A DNA stretch of 46,073 nucleotides from an uncultured Bacteroidota bacterium. GTDB taxonomy: Bacteria > Bacteroidota > Bacteroidia > UKL13-3. The translations under genes and the position numbers were made by a program. The notes under the pieces were generated by a model, which saw only the letters and a list, made by a program, of their open reading frames with translations, did not search any database and was not told where the DNA came from. Positions 24,136 through 34,265 of the stretch are shown here, one piece after another (positions within the stretch are counted from its first letter, which is position 1; the number at the start of each line of letters is the position of its first letter). The stretch is from NCBI GenBank assembly GCA_903910445.1, contig CAIVZR010000078.1:1-46073 (forward strand), in the 5' to 3' direction.

Positions 24136-26169
24136 ATGAGAAAATATTTTGTCCTCATTACGGTTTTGGCCTTGGGTGTGTTTTCATTTACGATGAATAA
24201 CCTCCGCTCCATTTCCGGTAGCCGCAAGTTTATTGATTCGGCTAACTTTGATTTCAGCGTGAAGCCCGCCGATAATTTTTACCAATATGCCAATGGCATG
24301 TGGTTAAAAAACAATCCCATCCCACCAAGCGAAAGCCGCTGGGGTAGCTTTAGCGAAATTCAAGAATTTAACTACCAGGCATTGCACGGTTTACTCGATG
24401 AGTATGCCGCCAAACAAAACAAAGCAGGTAGTATTGAGCAAAAGGTTGCCGACTTCTACAAAAGTGGAATGGATAGCGCTACCCTTGAAGCGAGAGGCTT
24501 TCAAGATATCGTTCCAGATATCGAACGCATCAACAAAATCACCAACATCAATGAATTGCTTAACGAGCTTTGCCAGCAACAAATTGAAGGGGGCAATCCA
24601 GTAATTGGATTCTATGCCGATCAGGATGCTAAAAATAGCACCAAGATTGTTGCTCAACTTTGGCAAGCTGGTATTGGAATGCCTAACAAAGATTATTATT
24701 TCAAAGATGATGATCGTACCCGCAAAATTCGTGATGCATACAAAACATTATTCGTAACGCTATTCCACCTCACTGGCGATGGTGATAGCGAACGTAAATA
24801 TGAAGCGGTATTTGCTTTAGAGAAAAGATTGGCATCTGCATGTAAAGCGCCTGTTGAATTGCGCGACCCTGAAGCGAACTACAACAAATATTCAATCGAT
24901 GGATTAACCATGCTTACTCCCAATTTGAATTGGAGTATGTTGCTTACCAAGTTCAATGTATCGAAGCAAGATTCAATCATTGTAGGTCAGCCAAAATACT
25001 ACGAAGAAGTAAATCGTCAGTTGGTAGAAACAAGTATCGAAGATTGGAAAACATATTTAATCTGGCATACTATCAAAGGTTCAGCACCGTATTTAAGTTC
25101 GGCATTTGTGGAAGCTAATTTCGAGTACAGTGGCAAAGCTTTGAGCGGACAAAAAGCTATGAAACCTCGTTGGAAACGCGTTTTGCAAACTGTTGATGGC
25201 GGATTGGGTGAGGCATTAGGACAATTGTATGTAAACAAATATTTCAATGCAGAAGCCAAAACTCGTATGATGGGATTGGTAAAAAATCTTCAGGAAACTT
25301 TTGCTGAGCATATCAAAGCATTGGAGTGGATGAGCAAACCAACCAAAGAAAAAGCATTGGGTAAATTGAATTCATTCATGTTGAAAATTGGGTATCCTGA
25401 TAAATGGAGAGATTATAGCAGCGTGAAAATTGTTCCAAATTCATACAGCTTAAACCTACGTGCCATTGGTAAATTCGAATACCAGCGGATGATTGCCAAA
25501 ATTGGTAAGCCTATCGATAAAACCGAATGGGGCATGAGTCCTCCAACAGTAAACGCTTACTATAACCCAGGATTCAATGAAATCGTATTCCCTGCAGGTA
25601 TCTTGCATTTCCCTTTCTTCGAATTCAATGCCGATGATGCCATTAACTATGGTGGTATTGGAGCGGTTATCGGACATGAGATGACCCATGGTTTCGACGA
25701 CCAGGGAAGTCAGTACGATGCTTTAGGTAATCTTAAAACATGGTGGACTGATGAAGACCGCGCGAAGTTTGAAACACTTACACAAAAAGTAGTGAAACAA
25801 TTTGATGCATACACGGTGCTCGATTCAGTTCACGTGAATGGAAGTCTTACTCAAGGCGAGAATATTGCCGATTTAGGAGGAGTAAGTATTTCGTATGCAG
25901 CCTTCCAAAAAACCAAGCAAGCCAAAGGTTCCGTATTGATTAACGGGTTCACTCCGAATCAACGCTTCTTCTTATCATGGGCTCAGGTATGGCGCAGCAA
26001 TATCACCGATGAGGCAGCAGCATTGCGTATCAATACCGATCCACATTCACCAGGGTTGTATCGCTGCAATGGTCCATTAACCAATTTCACACCATTCTAT
26101 GAAGCCTTTGGTGTGAAGCAAGGTGATGCCATGTGGAAGCCGGAAGCCGATCGTATCAAAATCTGGTAA
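24136..26169 (+). CDS. M13 family zinc metallopeptidase (neprilysin/PepO type)
   Basis: Cleaves oligopeptides, probably in the periplasm or at the cell surface. 677 residues, normal for the family. The Met at 24136 starts a good signal/anchor (MRKYFVLITVLALGVFSFTM); the frame is open to 24094, but those residues do not help. Zinc site: GHEMTHGFDDQG with His514, Glu515 and His518, third ligand Glu575 and Asp579 in GENIADLGG. Substrate-binding motif NAYYNPGFNEIVFPAGIL. The N-terminal M13 lid domain starts with NFYQYANGMWL. A strong terminator follows at 26192. No lipobox Cys is seen, so a soluble or anchored periplasmic form is inferred. Confidence 0.93.
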   Translation: MRKYFVLITVLALGVFSFTMNNLRSISGSRKFIDSANFDFSVKPADNFYQYANGMWLKNNPIPPSESRWGSFSEIQEFNYQALHGLLDEYAAKQNKAGSIEQKVADFYKSGMDSATLEARGFQDIVPDIERINKITNINELLNELCQQQIEGGNPVIGFYADQDAKNSTKIVAQLWQAGIGMPNKDYYFKDDDRTRKIRDAYKTLFVTLFHLTGDGDSERKYEAVFALEKRLASACKAPVELRDPEANYNKYSIDGLTMLTPNLNWSMLLTKFNVSKQDSIIVGQPKYYEEVNRQLVETSIEDWKTYLIWHTIKGSAPYLSSAFVEANFEYSGKALSGQKAMKPRWKRVLQTVDGGLGEALGQLYVNKYFNAEAKTRMMGLVKNLQETFAEHIKALEWMSKPTKEKALGKLNSFMLKIGYPDKWRDYSSVKIVPNSYSLNLRAIGKFEYQRMIAKIGKPIDKTEWGMSPPTVNAYYNPGFNEIVFPAGILHFPFFEFNADDAINYGGIGAVIGHEMTHGFDDQGSQYDALGNLKTWWTDEDRAKFETLTQKVVKQFDAYTVLDSVHVNGSLTQGENIADLGGVSISYAAFQKTKQAKGSVLINGFTPNQRFFLSWAQVWRSNITDEAAALRINTDPHSPGLYRCNGPLTNFTPFYEAFGVKQGDAMWKPEADRIKIW

Positions 26170-26191
26170 TCCAGTACAACAATAATTTATC

Positions 26192-26225
26192 AAAACCCGT
26201 GGCCTTCAAGCCGCGGGTTTTTTAT
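26192..26225 (+). terminator. Rho-independent terminator after the M13 peptidase gene
   Basis: A 12-bp stem, AAAACCCGTGGC with GCCGCGGGTTTT (one G-T wobble), encloses a 6-base loop and ends in a T run. It separates the peptidase from the lipid-kinase gene that starts at 26242. Confidence 0.8.
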
Positions 26226-26241
26226 TTACTTTTGAAAACGA

Positions 26242-27129
26242 ATGCAAACCGGGCGTAAGAAAATTTTATTTGTAGTCAACCCTATTTCCGGGGGATTGAA
26301 TAAGAAGAAGCTGCCCGAATTAATTGCACGCAACCTCGACCCCAAAGTTTTTATCCCTGAGCTCTTTTATACCTCCCTTACCCTCAATGCACGGGAGATT
26401 ACCCTCAAAGCCATTGAGGAGAAGTTTGATATTGTGATTGCTGCGGGAGGCGATGGCACCATGAATGCGGTGGCCCAGTGCCTGGTGAATACCGATATCA
26501 TCATGGGCATTTTGCCTTTAGGCTCAGGCAATGGACTGGCGAGGCATTTACATATTCCATTGAAAGTAAAAGATGCCATTGCCTTCATTAATAAATTATC
26601 ACATCGTCGTATCGATACCATTCGAATCAATGGGCAGTACAGTGTGAATTGTATTGGCATGGGCTTCGATGCCTTTGTAGCGTACCATTTCAGCAAGTTA
26701 CCCAAGCGGGGTTTAAAAACGTATGTAACTACCACGATGAAGCATTTCAAAAACTACCATCGTCAATTGTATACGTTAGATATTGATGGGGTAGAATTTA
26801 AGGGCAAGGCTGCCATTGTAACTTTTGCCAACTCTTCACAGTGGGGAAATAATTTTTATATCGCCAGCATGGCCGATATCGCAGATGGTAAGATTGATGT
26901 CACCATCATCCAGCATCTCAACTATCGTAATATTTTGCAATTAGCATATCGTCTCATTTCAAAAACCATTCATCGCTCTTCCCAGGCCATCACCTTCAAA
27001 GCCGAAAAAATAAATATCCATCTCGAAGAAAACACCCCGCTCCATATCGACGGAGAACCCATGCTTGTCAAAGGCAACAATACCATCGAAATCGTACCAA
27101 GCTCCTTGAATATTTTGTGTGATTTGTAA
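26242..27129 (+). CDS. Diacylglycerol/lipid kinase (DAGK catalytic domain, YegS/DgkB type)
   Basis: 295 residues. ATP-dependent kinase of a lipid alcohol such as diacylglycerol or a related lipid, peripheral on the inner membrane. Motifs: KILFVVNPISGG at the start, AAGGDGTMNAVAQCL (the nucleotide-binding GGDGT), LPLGSGNGLARHL, then NCIGMGFDAFVA and, near the C-terminus, PLHIDGEPM, which closes the second domain. This order matches YegS/DgkB proteins. It is a single gene behind a terminator; a repeat-bearing gap follows. The exact lipid substrate cannot be told from sequence. Confidence 0.88.
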   Translation: MQTGRKKILFVVNPISGGLNKKKLPELIARNLDPKVFIPELFYTSLTLNAREITLKAIEEKFDIVIAAGGDGTMNAVAQCLVNTDIIMGILPLGSGNGLARHLHIPLKVKDAIAFINKLSHRRIDTIRINGQYSVNCIGMGFDAFVAYHFSKLPKRGLKTYVTTTMKHFKNYHRQLYTLDIDGVEFKGKAAIVTFANSSQWGNNFYIASMADIADGKIDVTIIQHLNYRNILQLAYRLISKTIHRSSQAITFKAEKINIHLEENTPLHIDGEPMLVKGNNTIEIVPSSLNILCDL

Positions 27130-27162
27130 GCGGGGAATGTGAGAAGAACTAGTATTGAACTA

Positions 27163-27405
27163 TCCGCCGTTGCGTCTCCGACCAACGGCCCCGAGTATTT
27201 CGAACTGAAATGTATTATTAGTTAAATTCACCTAGGAATACCATCTAGCTCGAAGAGCAATGAGGTCGTTGGTCGGAGACGCAACGACGGACGCTGGGTT
27301 ATAAGGTCGAGGAGGTGCTAGTGGTTAGAGTGTTGGTAATTTCAACCAAGAATACATTGTAGGTAGAAGGTTAATGAGGCAGTTGCTTCTCCGACCAACG
27401 GCAAT
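27163..27405. repeat. MITE-like repeat (copy 2) plus a partial third copy
   Basis: Arms 27163-27189 and 27265-27292 form an inverted repeat like that of copy 1, and the flank to 27335 also matches copy 1 (9847-10045) in the opposite orientation. 27344-27403 holds a rearranged partial copy: agaatacattgtaggtagaa matches the inside of copy 1, followed by one arm in reverse orientation. The whole 27130-27446 gap is otherwise empty of genes. Confidence 0.75.
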
Positions 27406-27446
27406 TCGAACCGATGAACTAACTTGTTATCATTTTAAATGCCCTC

Positions 27447-27794
27447 TCACTTCCTCTCTCCATTCTCATCAAACAGATTTTTCATATGCATTTCGGTGAG
27501 GAAATAAATGCCTGTGCAGGAGATGATGAGCACAAAAGCATAAAGGGATAATTCTAAAATACTGAAATGAATGAAGTTGGTGCTGATTAATGCTGCGGCT
27601 AAAAATATAATACTCAAAAGCAAGAGCAATCGAGAGGCATACGTATTGGCTTCCTTCCAGGTAGCCTCATTGCGCATCGACGATCGCATATGATACCCAT
27701 ACCAGGTATTGATTTTTTTTGGTGGAAAGAATTTGTAAATGAGCGCTAATACATTTAGCGCAATGGCGATAAGTACTGCTGCATTCGAATACAT
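27447..27794 (-). CDS. SdpI family small membrane protein
   Basis: 115 residues with three membrane segments: residues 3-23, about 54-72 (LLLLLSIIFLAAALISTNFI) and about 78-98. Between the first two is the motif WYGYHMRSSMRNEATWKEAN then TYASRLL, the conserved piece of the SdpI/YhfL C-terminal domain (Y-G-x-R-x-x-x-S-x-x-x-x-x-x-W-x-x-A-N). In Bacillus SdpI gives immunity to the SdpC toxin, but most homologs, including short ones like this, have no known role. It is followed 17 bases upstream by the PKD/T9SS gene in the same direction, so the two may share a transcript. Confidence 0.75.
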   Translation of the reverse strand: MYSNAAVLIAIALNVLALIYKFFPPKKINTWYGYHMRSSMRNEATWKEANTYASRLLLLLSIIFLAAALISTNFIHFSILELSLYAFVLIISCTGIYFLTEMHMKNLFDENGERK

Positions 27795-27811
27795 AATATT
27801 TGATATTTAGG

Positions 27812-29404
27812 TTATTCTTTTATAAAACGTGCCATGGCATGCTGGCCATTATTTTCTAAATCGATAATATAAACTCCTGCACTCAAAGCACTCACATCAA
27901 TTGCCTCTCCCGATTTTGCATCGCCTTCCATCACCAGCTTTCCAAAACTATCATACACTCGAAGCTTGGATGTTACGAATTCGGGCGTCTCAAATTGTAA
28001 TTGTTTTGTTACTGGATTGGGATATACCGCCATGCCAGAAGTATTGCTTGCATTGATTCCTGCAGGGAAATTAATCCATATATAATTGGTCTTGGTGGTC
28101 TGGTCGCTTCCCCATGGGTTGGTTACTTTTAAATCAACCGTATAAAATCCAGCTTTTGAAAATGATACTACCACATTTTTCAAAGTATCTACACTGCCTG
28201 TATTATAAGTATACGAAGAAGGAAGAATAGTCCACTTCCATCGCGTTGGGGTATTGCTCGAACTATCGTTGATATTAATTAAATCGGCAATATTCGCATT
28301 GAGCTTACTCGCCCCAAATTTAATTACAGGCACATCGCCCACCTTGATATAGGCGTTCTTGGTTGATGTAGTATTTCCTATGGCATTGGTAGCTCTCAAG
28401 CTCACATTATAATTTCCATTGGCAGTAAATTTCACTTGTATATTTTGTAAGGTATCGTTGGTGCCATTGGCAAAGGTATAGGTGGCAGGAGTAATCGTCC
28501 ATTTCCAGCGTGTAGGCAAATTGGCAGATTGATCAGTGAGTGTTACGGTATTGCCAATCTTTGGAAATAAAATATCGGCTGTGAAATTGGCTGCTGGTGC
28601 TTGTGGTATATAATGATACTGATCGCGGTACTTGATCTCAGTGATATTAGTGCCCCCAAGTCCATTGGAAACGGTGACCTCCAAAATTGGAATATGTATT
28701 CCTTTGGCCAACCAGCGATACTCAATACGATTGTTGGTGAATGGAATGGTGAATGCAAACGGGGTGGTGATTCTAATGGTATCGGTTTCAGTGATTACCG
28801 ACTTCACACGCAATACACTGAAGGTTCCAAAAGGTGTAGTAATTTGTCCCCAGCCATCTACTGTGTTTTTGCGGTTACCCGCTTGTATATAACCTCCAAT
28901 GGCAGGAATGGTAGTAGATACACTGAATGTGCCCGAATCTTGATCGCTAAAGTTTAAGGGGAAATAATATAATTCATCTGGGTCGCTATAATCGCTGGCC
29001 AGCGGAATTCCAGAGGTAGTAAAGCCCGTGCCTTCAATGGTGTACTTGGCTGTTGTTGTTTTATAAAAATCCCATACATTCTTTTGTACCAATGGGCCTA
29101 AGCTAATGGAGTCGGCCCGCTTATAGCCCACCATGCCCGCAAAATATAATAAGTAGGGCGTGCTCGTCGACGACTTAAACGATTCTAATAACTGACTCGT
29201 TGGTGTTAAAAAGCCATAGTTCCATGTATAATTCGCTCCGGTGCTGGTAGCCAAATTCGCAGGGGTAAAGCTGGTGGTGGCTGCAGTACTGTATCTCAGC
29301 GTATCATTCACTACCGGCATATCTGTACTTGTTATAGTGATTTGTGCATGCGTTGGAATTAGCAACACAATTTGTAATAGGCAAAGCAGGAGGAATTGTT
29401 TCAT
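27812..29404 (-). CDS. Secreted protein with two PKD-like domains and a T9SS sorting domain
   Basis: 530 residues. Signal peptide MKQFLLLCLLQIVLLIPTHA; a beta-rich N-terminal passenger of about 250 residues with no recognisable motif; two PKD-type modules (about 275-355 and 360-440; the second half of each reads GNYNVSLRATNAIG and GFYTVDLKVTNPWG, with SxxxPTRWKWTI before it); and a typical type A T9SS domain (about 448-530, AVYPNPVTKQLQFE, LRVYDSFGKLV, SALSAGVYIIDL). Probably surface-attached or released; the function of the passenger is unknown. Its start is divergent from the GH13 gene, 60 bases apart. Confidence 0.85.
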   Translation of the reverse strand: MKQFLLLCLLQIVLLIPTHAQITITSTDMPVVNDTLRYSTAATTSFTPANLATSTGANYTWNYGFLTPTSQLLESFKSSTSTPYLLYFAGMVGYKRADSISLGPLVQKNVWDFYKTTTAKYTIEGTGFTTSGIPLASDYSDPDELYYFPLNFSDQDSGTFSVSTTIPAIGGYIQAGNRKNTVDGWGQITTPFGTFSVLRVKSVITETDTIRITTPFAFTIPFTNNRIEYRWLAKGIHIPILEVTVSNGLGGTNITEIKYRDQYHYIPQAPAANFTADILFPKIGNTVTLTDQSANLPTRWKWTITPATYTFANGTNDTLQNIQVKFTANGNYNVSLRATNAIGNTTSTKNAYIKVGDVPVIKFGASKLNANIADLININDSSSNTPTRWKWTILPSSYTYNTGSVDTLKNVVVSFSKAGFYTVDLKVTNPWGSDQTTKTNYIWINFPAGINASNTSGMAVYPNPVTKQLQFETPEFVTSKLRVYDSFGKLVMEGDAKSGEAIDVSALSAGVYIIDLENNGQHAMARFIKE

Positions 29405-29464
29405 GATAAAACAAAATTATTAGTTAGATGAATAGCAAATATACTGTTAATTTGTATCCAAAAT

Positions 29465-31291
29465 ATGCGTTTACTTTTTTTTCTCTCGGCCTTCATTTGG
29501 GGCATTCAGGCACAAAGTCAGGTGGTAAATCCCGAATGGGCAACCTCGGCGGTTTGGTATCAAATTTTTCCTGAACGATTTTGCAATGGAGATACCACCA
29601 ACGACCCTATCGTGGCAACGCTCAAAGGCTCCTACCCACATGATGAGCAATCGGCATGGCAGGTGCACCCATGGACCAGCGACTGGTATGCCTTGCAGCC
29701 CTATGAGCAAGAGAACAAAAAAAATATTGGATTCAATATTCAGCGTCGTCGCTATGGTGGCGACCTTCAAGGAATCATCAATAAACTCGATTACCTGAAA
29801 AATTTAGGGGTGAACTCCTTGTATCTAACTCCCATATTCTACGCACCTTCTTCTCATAAATATGATGCGATTTGCTACCATCATGTAGATCCTTATATGG
29901 GTCCGAACCCCACCAAAGACATAGCCACCATCGCTACCGAAACACCCGATGATCCAGCCACCTGGCACTGGACGGAAGCAGATAAACTGGCGTTGCAACT
30001 TATCTCAGAAGTTCACAAACGAGGCATGCGTATCATTTTTGATGGGGTATGGAATCATATGGGTATCGAAAATTTATTCATGAAAGATATGGTTGCGAAA
30101 GGTGAAAAAAGTAAGTATGCGAACTGGTTTTATATTAAAGAATGGAATACCAAAGGCGATATGAATATGCCTTTCAAATACCAAAGCTGGTTTGGTGTGA
30201 AAGAGTTGCCCGAGTTAAGAGAAGACGAGAACGGTATTGTAAGTGGTCCTCGCGAATATATTTTCAATTGCACCAAACGATGGATGCAACCCGATGGCAA
30301 TGTGAGTGCCGGAATCGATGGATGGCGCTTGGATGTAGCGTATTGCATCAGCCTTAAATTTTGGTCGGTATGGAATGCTTACGTGCATCAACTCAACCCG
30401 CAAGCTTATACCACCGCCGAAATTGTTGACCCACCACTGGAAGTAAAAAAATATCTCGATGCAGGTTTCAACGCGGTGATGAATTATAATTTTGGATTTG
30501 CTGCACACGATTATTTTATCAATCAAACCCTCGCCAGCAATGCCGCGCAGCTTGATGCCAAAAACAAAGAGATGCTCAAAATATATGGCAAGAGCATGTA
30601 TGTGATGCAAAACCTATATGATAGTCACGATGCACAACGACTCGCGAGTGCGACAGCAAATCCAGATATCGGGCACTTTGCCGAATGGGGCATTTTCTTT
30701 GGCATGACCCAAGCCGAACATAATGGCAATTATAATTCGTCGAAGCCTACACCCGAACAACGACGCACGCAAAAACTCATGGTAGGTTATCAAATATGTA
30801 TGCCCGGTGCTCCGATGTTTTTGTATGGAGATGAGGCAGGCATGTGGGGTGCCAACGACCCCGATTGCAGGAAGCCTATGGTTTGGGCCGACAAGCAATT
30901 CGATGCCGAACGTACCGACCCCAAAGGAAAAATATCGCGCAACGATGGAGTGAAATTTGATACCGCACTTTTTAGTTATTACAAAACATGGATCGATTTG
31001 CGCAATCAAAATCCTGTGTTGAGTCAGGGCACCTACAAGCTTTACGCAGCCATCGATACCGCGGGTATTTTAATCATCGAAAGAACCTGGAAAAAGGAAA
31101 CGGTGTATATTTTAATCAATCGCAGTGAGAAGGATTACGATTTAGATTTGAAGCGAGGTTCAAAAGGAAATGCATTGACGAAATTAAAATACGATATGAT
31201 GCTTGGCACTAATCCATTATTGAGCGACAATAAGATGGGGACTACCTATAAAGTGCCCGCAAAAAGTATTTCAGTACTTAAAAAAAGATAA
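29465..31291 (+). CDS. GH13 alpha-amylase family glycosidase (cyclomaltodextrinase/neopullulanase-like)
   Basis: Hydrolyses alpha-glucans or maltodextrins, probably in the periplasm. 608 residues: signal peptide (1-18), (beta/alpha)8 barrel with all four GH13 regions: FDGVWNH (192-198, Asp193 and His198), GWRLDVAY with nucleophile Asp290, TAEIVD with acid/base Glu319, and LYDSHDAQR with Asp389. Calcium or substrate loop residues GGDLQGIINKLDYLKNLGV are also typical. A C-terminal beta domain follows from about residue 510. The start WATSAVWYQIFPERFCNGD resembles neopullulanase/SusA-like enzymes. It is a single gene whose stop is 8 bases from the convergent crotonase gene. No susCD partners are in the window. 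Confidence 0.93.
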   Translation: MRLLFFLSAFIWGIQAQSQVVNPEWATSAVWYQIFPERFCNGDTTNDPIVATLKGSYPHDEQSAWQVHPWTSDWYALQPYEQENKKNIGFNIQRRRYGGDLQGIINKLDYLKNLGVNSLYLTPIFYAPSSHKYDAICYHHVDPYMGPNPTKDIATIATETPDDPATWHWTEADKLALQLISEVHKRGMRIIFDGVWNHMGIENLFMKDMVAKGEKSKYANWFYIKEWNTKGDMNMPFKYQSWFGVKELPELREDENGIVSGPREYIFNCTKRWMQPDGNVSAGIDGWRLDVAYCISLKFWSVWNAYVHQLNPQAYTTAEIVDPPLEVKKYLDAGFNAVMNYNFGFAAHDYFINQTLASNAAQLDAKNKEMLKIYGKSMYVMQNLYDSHDAQRLASATANPDIGHFAEWGIFFGMTQAEHNGNYNSSKPTPEQRRTQKLMVGYQICMPGAPMFLYGDEAGMWGANDPDCRKPMVWADKQFDAERTDPKGKISRNDGVKFDTALFSYYKTWIDLRNQNPVLSQGTYKLYAAIDTAGILIIERTWKKETVYILINRSEKDYDLDLKRGSKGNALTKLKYDMMLGTNPLLSDNKMGTTYKVPAKSISVLKKR

Positions 31292-31299
31292 GCACGTAC

Positions 31300-32073
31300 C
31301 TACCAAGTTAATTTTTCTTTATTGAGGAAAGCAGCAATCCCTCTCTTGCAATCATTGGTAGCACGCGCTCCGGCATTCTTCTGAGAAGCCAATAACATCG
31401 CGGCATCCAGGCCAAGGGGTTGTATTTCGTTGATGAGATTTTTTGTAAGAGCAATGGATGCTGGTGAGGTTTCCACACAAAGTTTTTCAGCAATATTTGT
31501 TACATGCGCTTTGATGGCATCGGCTGCAACGACCTCATTAATCAATCCCATATTCGCGGCAGTTTGTGCATCAATAATTTTTCCTGTAAGTAATAATGCC
31601 TTGGTATGTGCTTCCCCAATTTTACGCAACAAGAAAAAAGATACGATGGCAGGAATGAATCCAATCTTCACTTCGGTATATCCAAATTTGCTTGTGGGAG
31701 TAGCATAACTCAAATCGCATACACTGGCTAGGCCGCATCCACCGGCAAGTGCGGCGCCCTCCACCATTGATATAATTAATTTGGTATGCGTATAGATGAG
31801 CTGGAATAGCTCGGCCAAATTTTGTGAGTCGGCCAAATTCTCTTCGTAAGTATTGTTTTGTAATTGTTGTAAGTACTCCAGGTCGGCACCCGCACAAAAG
31901 GCTTCCCCATTGGCTTGTAGCATAATCACACGCACGCTGTCATCATCTTGCAAGGCCCTGAAATAATCTTTGAGTTTATTCACCATGGCCACACTTAAAG
32001 CGTTGCGTTTTTCTGCACGGTTTAGTGTGAGGGTGACTACTTTACCAACCTGGGTTTTTAAAACAATTTCCAT
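31300..32073 (-). CDS. Enoyl-CoA hydratase/isomerase (crotonase) family protein
   Basis: 257 residues, the usual size of a single-domain crotonase. Motifs: LNRAEKRNALSVAMVNKL, GEAFCAGADLEYLQQL (first oxyanion-hole NH), VEGAALAGGCGLASVCDL (second), and YTEVKIGFIPAIVSFFLLRK, with a Glu in the position used by methylglutaconyl-CoA hydratases. It therefore probably hydrates an enoyl-CoA in fatty-acid or leucine breakdown; the substrate cannot be fixed. It runs just before comEC in the same direction of transcription (comEC stop at 32106, 32 bases upstream of this start), so it may be the second gene of that unit. Confidence 0.88.
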   Translation of the reverse strand: MEIVLKTQVGKVVTLTLNRAEKRNALSVAMVNKLKDYFRALQDDDSVRVIMLQANGEAFCAGADLEYLQQLQNNTYEENLADSQNLAELFQLIYTHTKLIISMVEGAALAGGCGLASVCDLSYATPTSKFGYTEVKIGFIPAIVSFFLLRKIGEAHTKALLLTGKIIDAQTAANMGLINEVVAADAIKAHVTNIAEKLCVETSPASIALTKNLINEIQPLGLDAAMLLASQKNAGARATNDCKRGIAAFLNKEKLTW

Positions 32074-32105
32074 GGTTGCGAAATTACAAATGTTTGTTTA
32101 AAGCA

Positions 32106-34202
32106 TTACCGACTTATTTCAATGGCCCCCGAGCTTTGTAAATCGATGGTATGGCAATGCAGGGAATCGGCTTGCTGCTGGTATTTTTTTCTGCGAGATG
32201 CACTCAGCGAACCATCCAATACGAGCGTTTTAAACTGGAAAGTATGTTGCAAAATATCAAGGGGCTTTTTACAACGATGCCTCAATACCAAATAGTCGAT
32301 GGCGATAGGCATGGTATCAAATTTCATTTTCTCATCTACAAAATAAAAGGAAGCATAGGGTGTGATTAGATAATTCTTATTTAAGATATAATTATCAGTT
32401 GATATAAATTGGGGTTCATGCATGATGCTTGGAATGCCTACCCACTGCCGGTTCCAGTATCCTTTGAAATGCATCTTCATTCCTTGAGGCGAGGCACTCA
32501 CCATCGTATCGCAATACAAAATATTGCTGGTGCCCGAAATAATATTCGTCGAAAATCCACCACGAATACTGTTTAATACAATAGCCTCTTGGTGTAGATG
32601 CTGATACTTTAAATAGCTCAACTGAATCATGAAAATGAAACAAAGCCACAACATCATTTTTAAATAAAATTTATAGGCATTCTCCCAAAATACTGCTCCC
32701 AATAAAATAATTAAATACAGTTCGAAGGCTTGAAACTTATCAATATACAACCCTTCAGAAACGGCCATGGGCAAGGCTTGTATGCGCAGTATGATGAGGT
32801 CGGCAAAATGAATGAGATAGCCCAAAACCCAGCCAATCCAGCCAGCAATTAATGAAATTGGGTTGACCACAAGTAATAAAATTCCCAAATACATTAAAAA
32901 AGTAGTGATGGGAATGATGATTAAATTGGAGAAGATGAAATAATTTGGAAACTGATTGAAATAGTAAAGACTAATAGGAAAGGTGGCTATTTGTGCAGCA
33001 ACCGATACACTGATTAATCCCCATACTTGTTTTCCAAACCACGATTTTACAATGAAGAGGGGCGCAATTTTAGGCTGGAAAAACACGATGCCAAACACCG
33101 CCAGGTAGGAGAGTTGAAACCCTGCATCGAACAAGTAGTAAGGGTCGTAGCATAGTAGCATACAAGCAGAAGTAAATAAATTATTGTAGATACTAATATC
33201 ATCACGAAGTGTTTTGCCTAAAATAATAATACTAAACATCACCGATGCCCTGCTAATGGAAGGGGCCATGCCACTCAATAAAGAGTAAAACCAAATGAGT
33301 ACTAAAGTAAAGATGGCAGTAAGCCAGGCACCTGCTTTCTTCTTTTGAAATGGCCGAAATAAAAAGCTAACTACAAAATATAAGATGGCCACATGCATGC
33401 CCGAAACTGCCAGTACATGCAGGGTTCCAGTACGTGCATACGCATCAACAATATCCGAATCGAGTTCATCCTTATAGCCAAAAAGTAAAGCCCCAGCCAC
33501 GCCTCGTTCTGTTTTAGTATCAATATATTTGGCCAAAATGCCGAGCAGCAAATCACGGATGCGATATACATTGCGGAGAATTTCATAATTACAACCTTCT
33601 TTCCAAAGCACATACTCATGACTTTTCAAATACACTTGCGTATGTATTTTTTGATTCGCTAAGAAATTTCGATAGTCAAATTCTCCAGGGTTTTTCGGAC
33701 CTTCAATTGCATTAGCGTTGCTTGGAATTAAGAGTTCATCACCACAATAAATTTGTTGTGCCTCTATGGAGTCGATGGAAAAATAGAGTATAATTTTTCC
33801 ATGGGTATTTTTTAATTCCTCGCCCTGATAAACGCCCACCACCTCTCCCAATGCTTTCCAGGCGCGCTTTTTGTGCGATAATGGTTCTTGTAATTTTACA
33901 AGTAAATATTCTTTTTGTGGCTGTTTCTCAAAATAATCATCAGCAATCAATGGGTTATTAAAAGCAGTAAGCGTTATTCCAAAACTCAGCCAAAACAATT
34001 GCAAGAAGGCGGCATATACAAACCGATATTTATACCTCGATCGCAACCATTTCGAATAAGCAAAAAGTTTAATCGGAACGAGAAAGAAAAGCAGTAAAGG
34101 AAGACAAAATCGAATGGGAATTTGAAAGCTTGCTTCCAGCACAATGCCAATAACAAACGGCAAAACATAGCGCAAGAAGGGAAACCGTGCGAATGGATTC
34201 AT
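32106..34202 (-). CDS. ComEC/Rec2-type DNA-uptake channel protein
   Basis: A 698-residue inner-membrane protein of the ComEC/Rec2 family, the channel that brings single-stranded DNA across the inner membrane in transformation. The start at 34202 (MNPFARFPFLRYVLPFVIG) is preferred over the upstream Met at 34244. An N-terminal DUF4131 part (1-210) has TM segments and an OB-like domain; the Competence domain (about 225-500) contains GYKDELDSDIVDAYARTGTL, VSGMHVAILYFV and LLSGMAPSISRASVMF. The C-terminal 200 residues lack a recognisable metallo-beta-lactamase motif (no HxHxDH), as in shorter Bacteroidota forms. Competence itself cannot be inferred from this gene alone. Confidence 0.9.
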   Translation of the reverse strand: MNPFARFPFLRYVLPFVIGIVLEASFQIPIRFCLPLLLFFLVPIKLFAYSKWLRSRYKYRFVYAAFLQLFWLSFGITLTAFNNPLIADDYFEKQPQKEYLLVKLQEPLSHKKRAWKALGEVVGVYQGEELKNTHGKIILYFSIDSIEAQQIYCGDELLIPSNANAIEGPKNPGEFDYRNFLANQKIHTQVYLKSHEYVLWKEGCNYEILRNVYRIRDLLLGILAKYIDTKTERGVAGALLFGYKDELDSDIVDAYARTGTLHVLAVSGMHVAILYFVVSFLFRPFQKKKAGAWLTAIFTLVLIWFYSLLSGMAPSISRASVMFSIIILGKTLRDDISIYNNLFTSACMLLCYDPYYLFDAGFQLSYLAVFGIVFFQPKIAPLFIVKSWFGKQVWGLISVSVAAQIATFPISLYYFNQFPNYFIFSNLIIIPITTFLMYLGILLLVVNPISLIAGWIGWVLGYLIHFADLIILRIQALPMAVSEGLYIDKFQAFELYLIILLGAVFWENAYKFYLKMMLWLCFIFMIQLSYLKYQHLHQEAIVLNSIRGGFSTNIISGTSNILYCDTMVSASPQGMKMHFKGYWNRQWVGIPSIMHEPQFISTDNYILNKNYLITPYASFYFVDEKMKFDTMPIAIDYLVLRHRCKKPLDILQHTFQFKTLVLDGSLSASRRKKYQQQADSLHCHTIDLQSSGAIEISR

Positions 34203-34265
34203 AACTGTTTTTATTAATAAATTTTTATTTAACGAACGATTCAAATGTAAAAAACTTTACGCAAT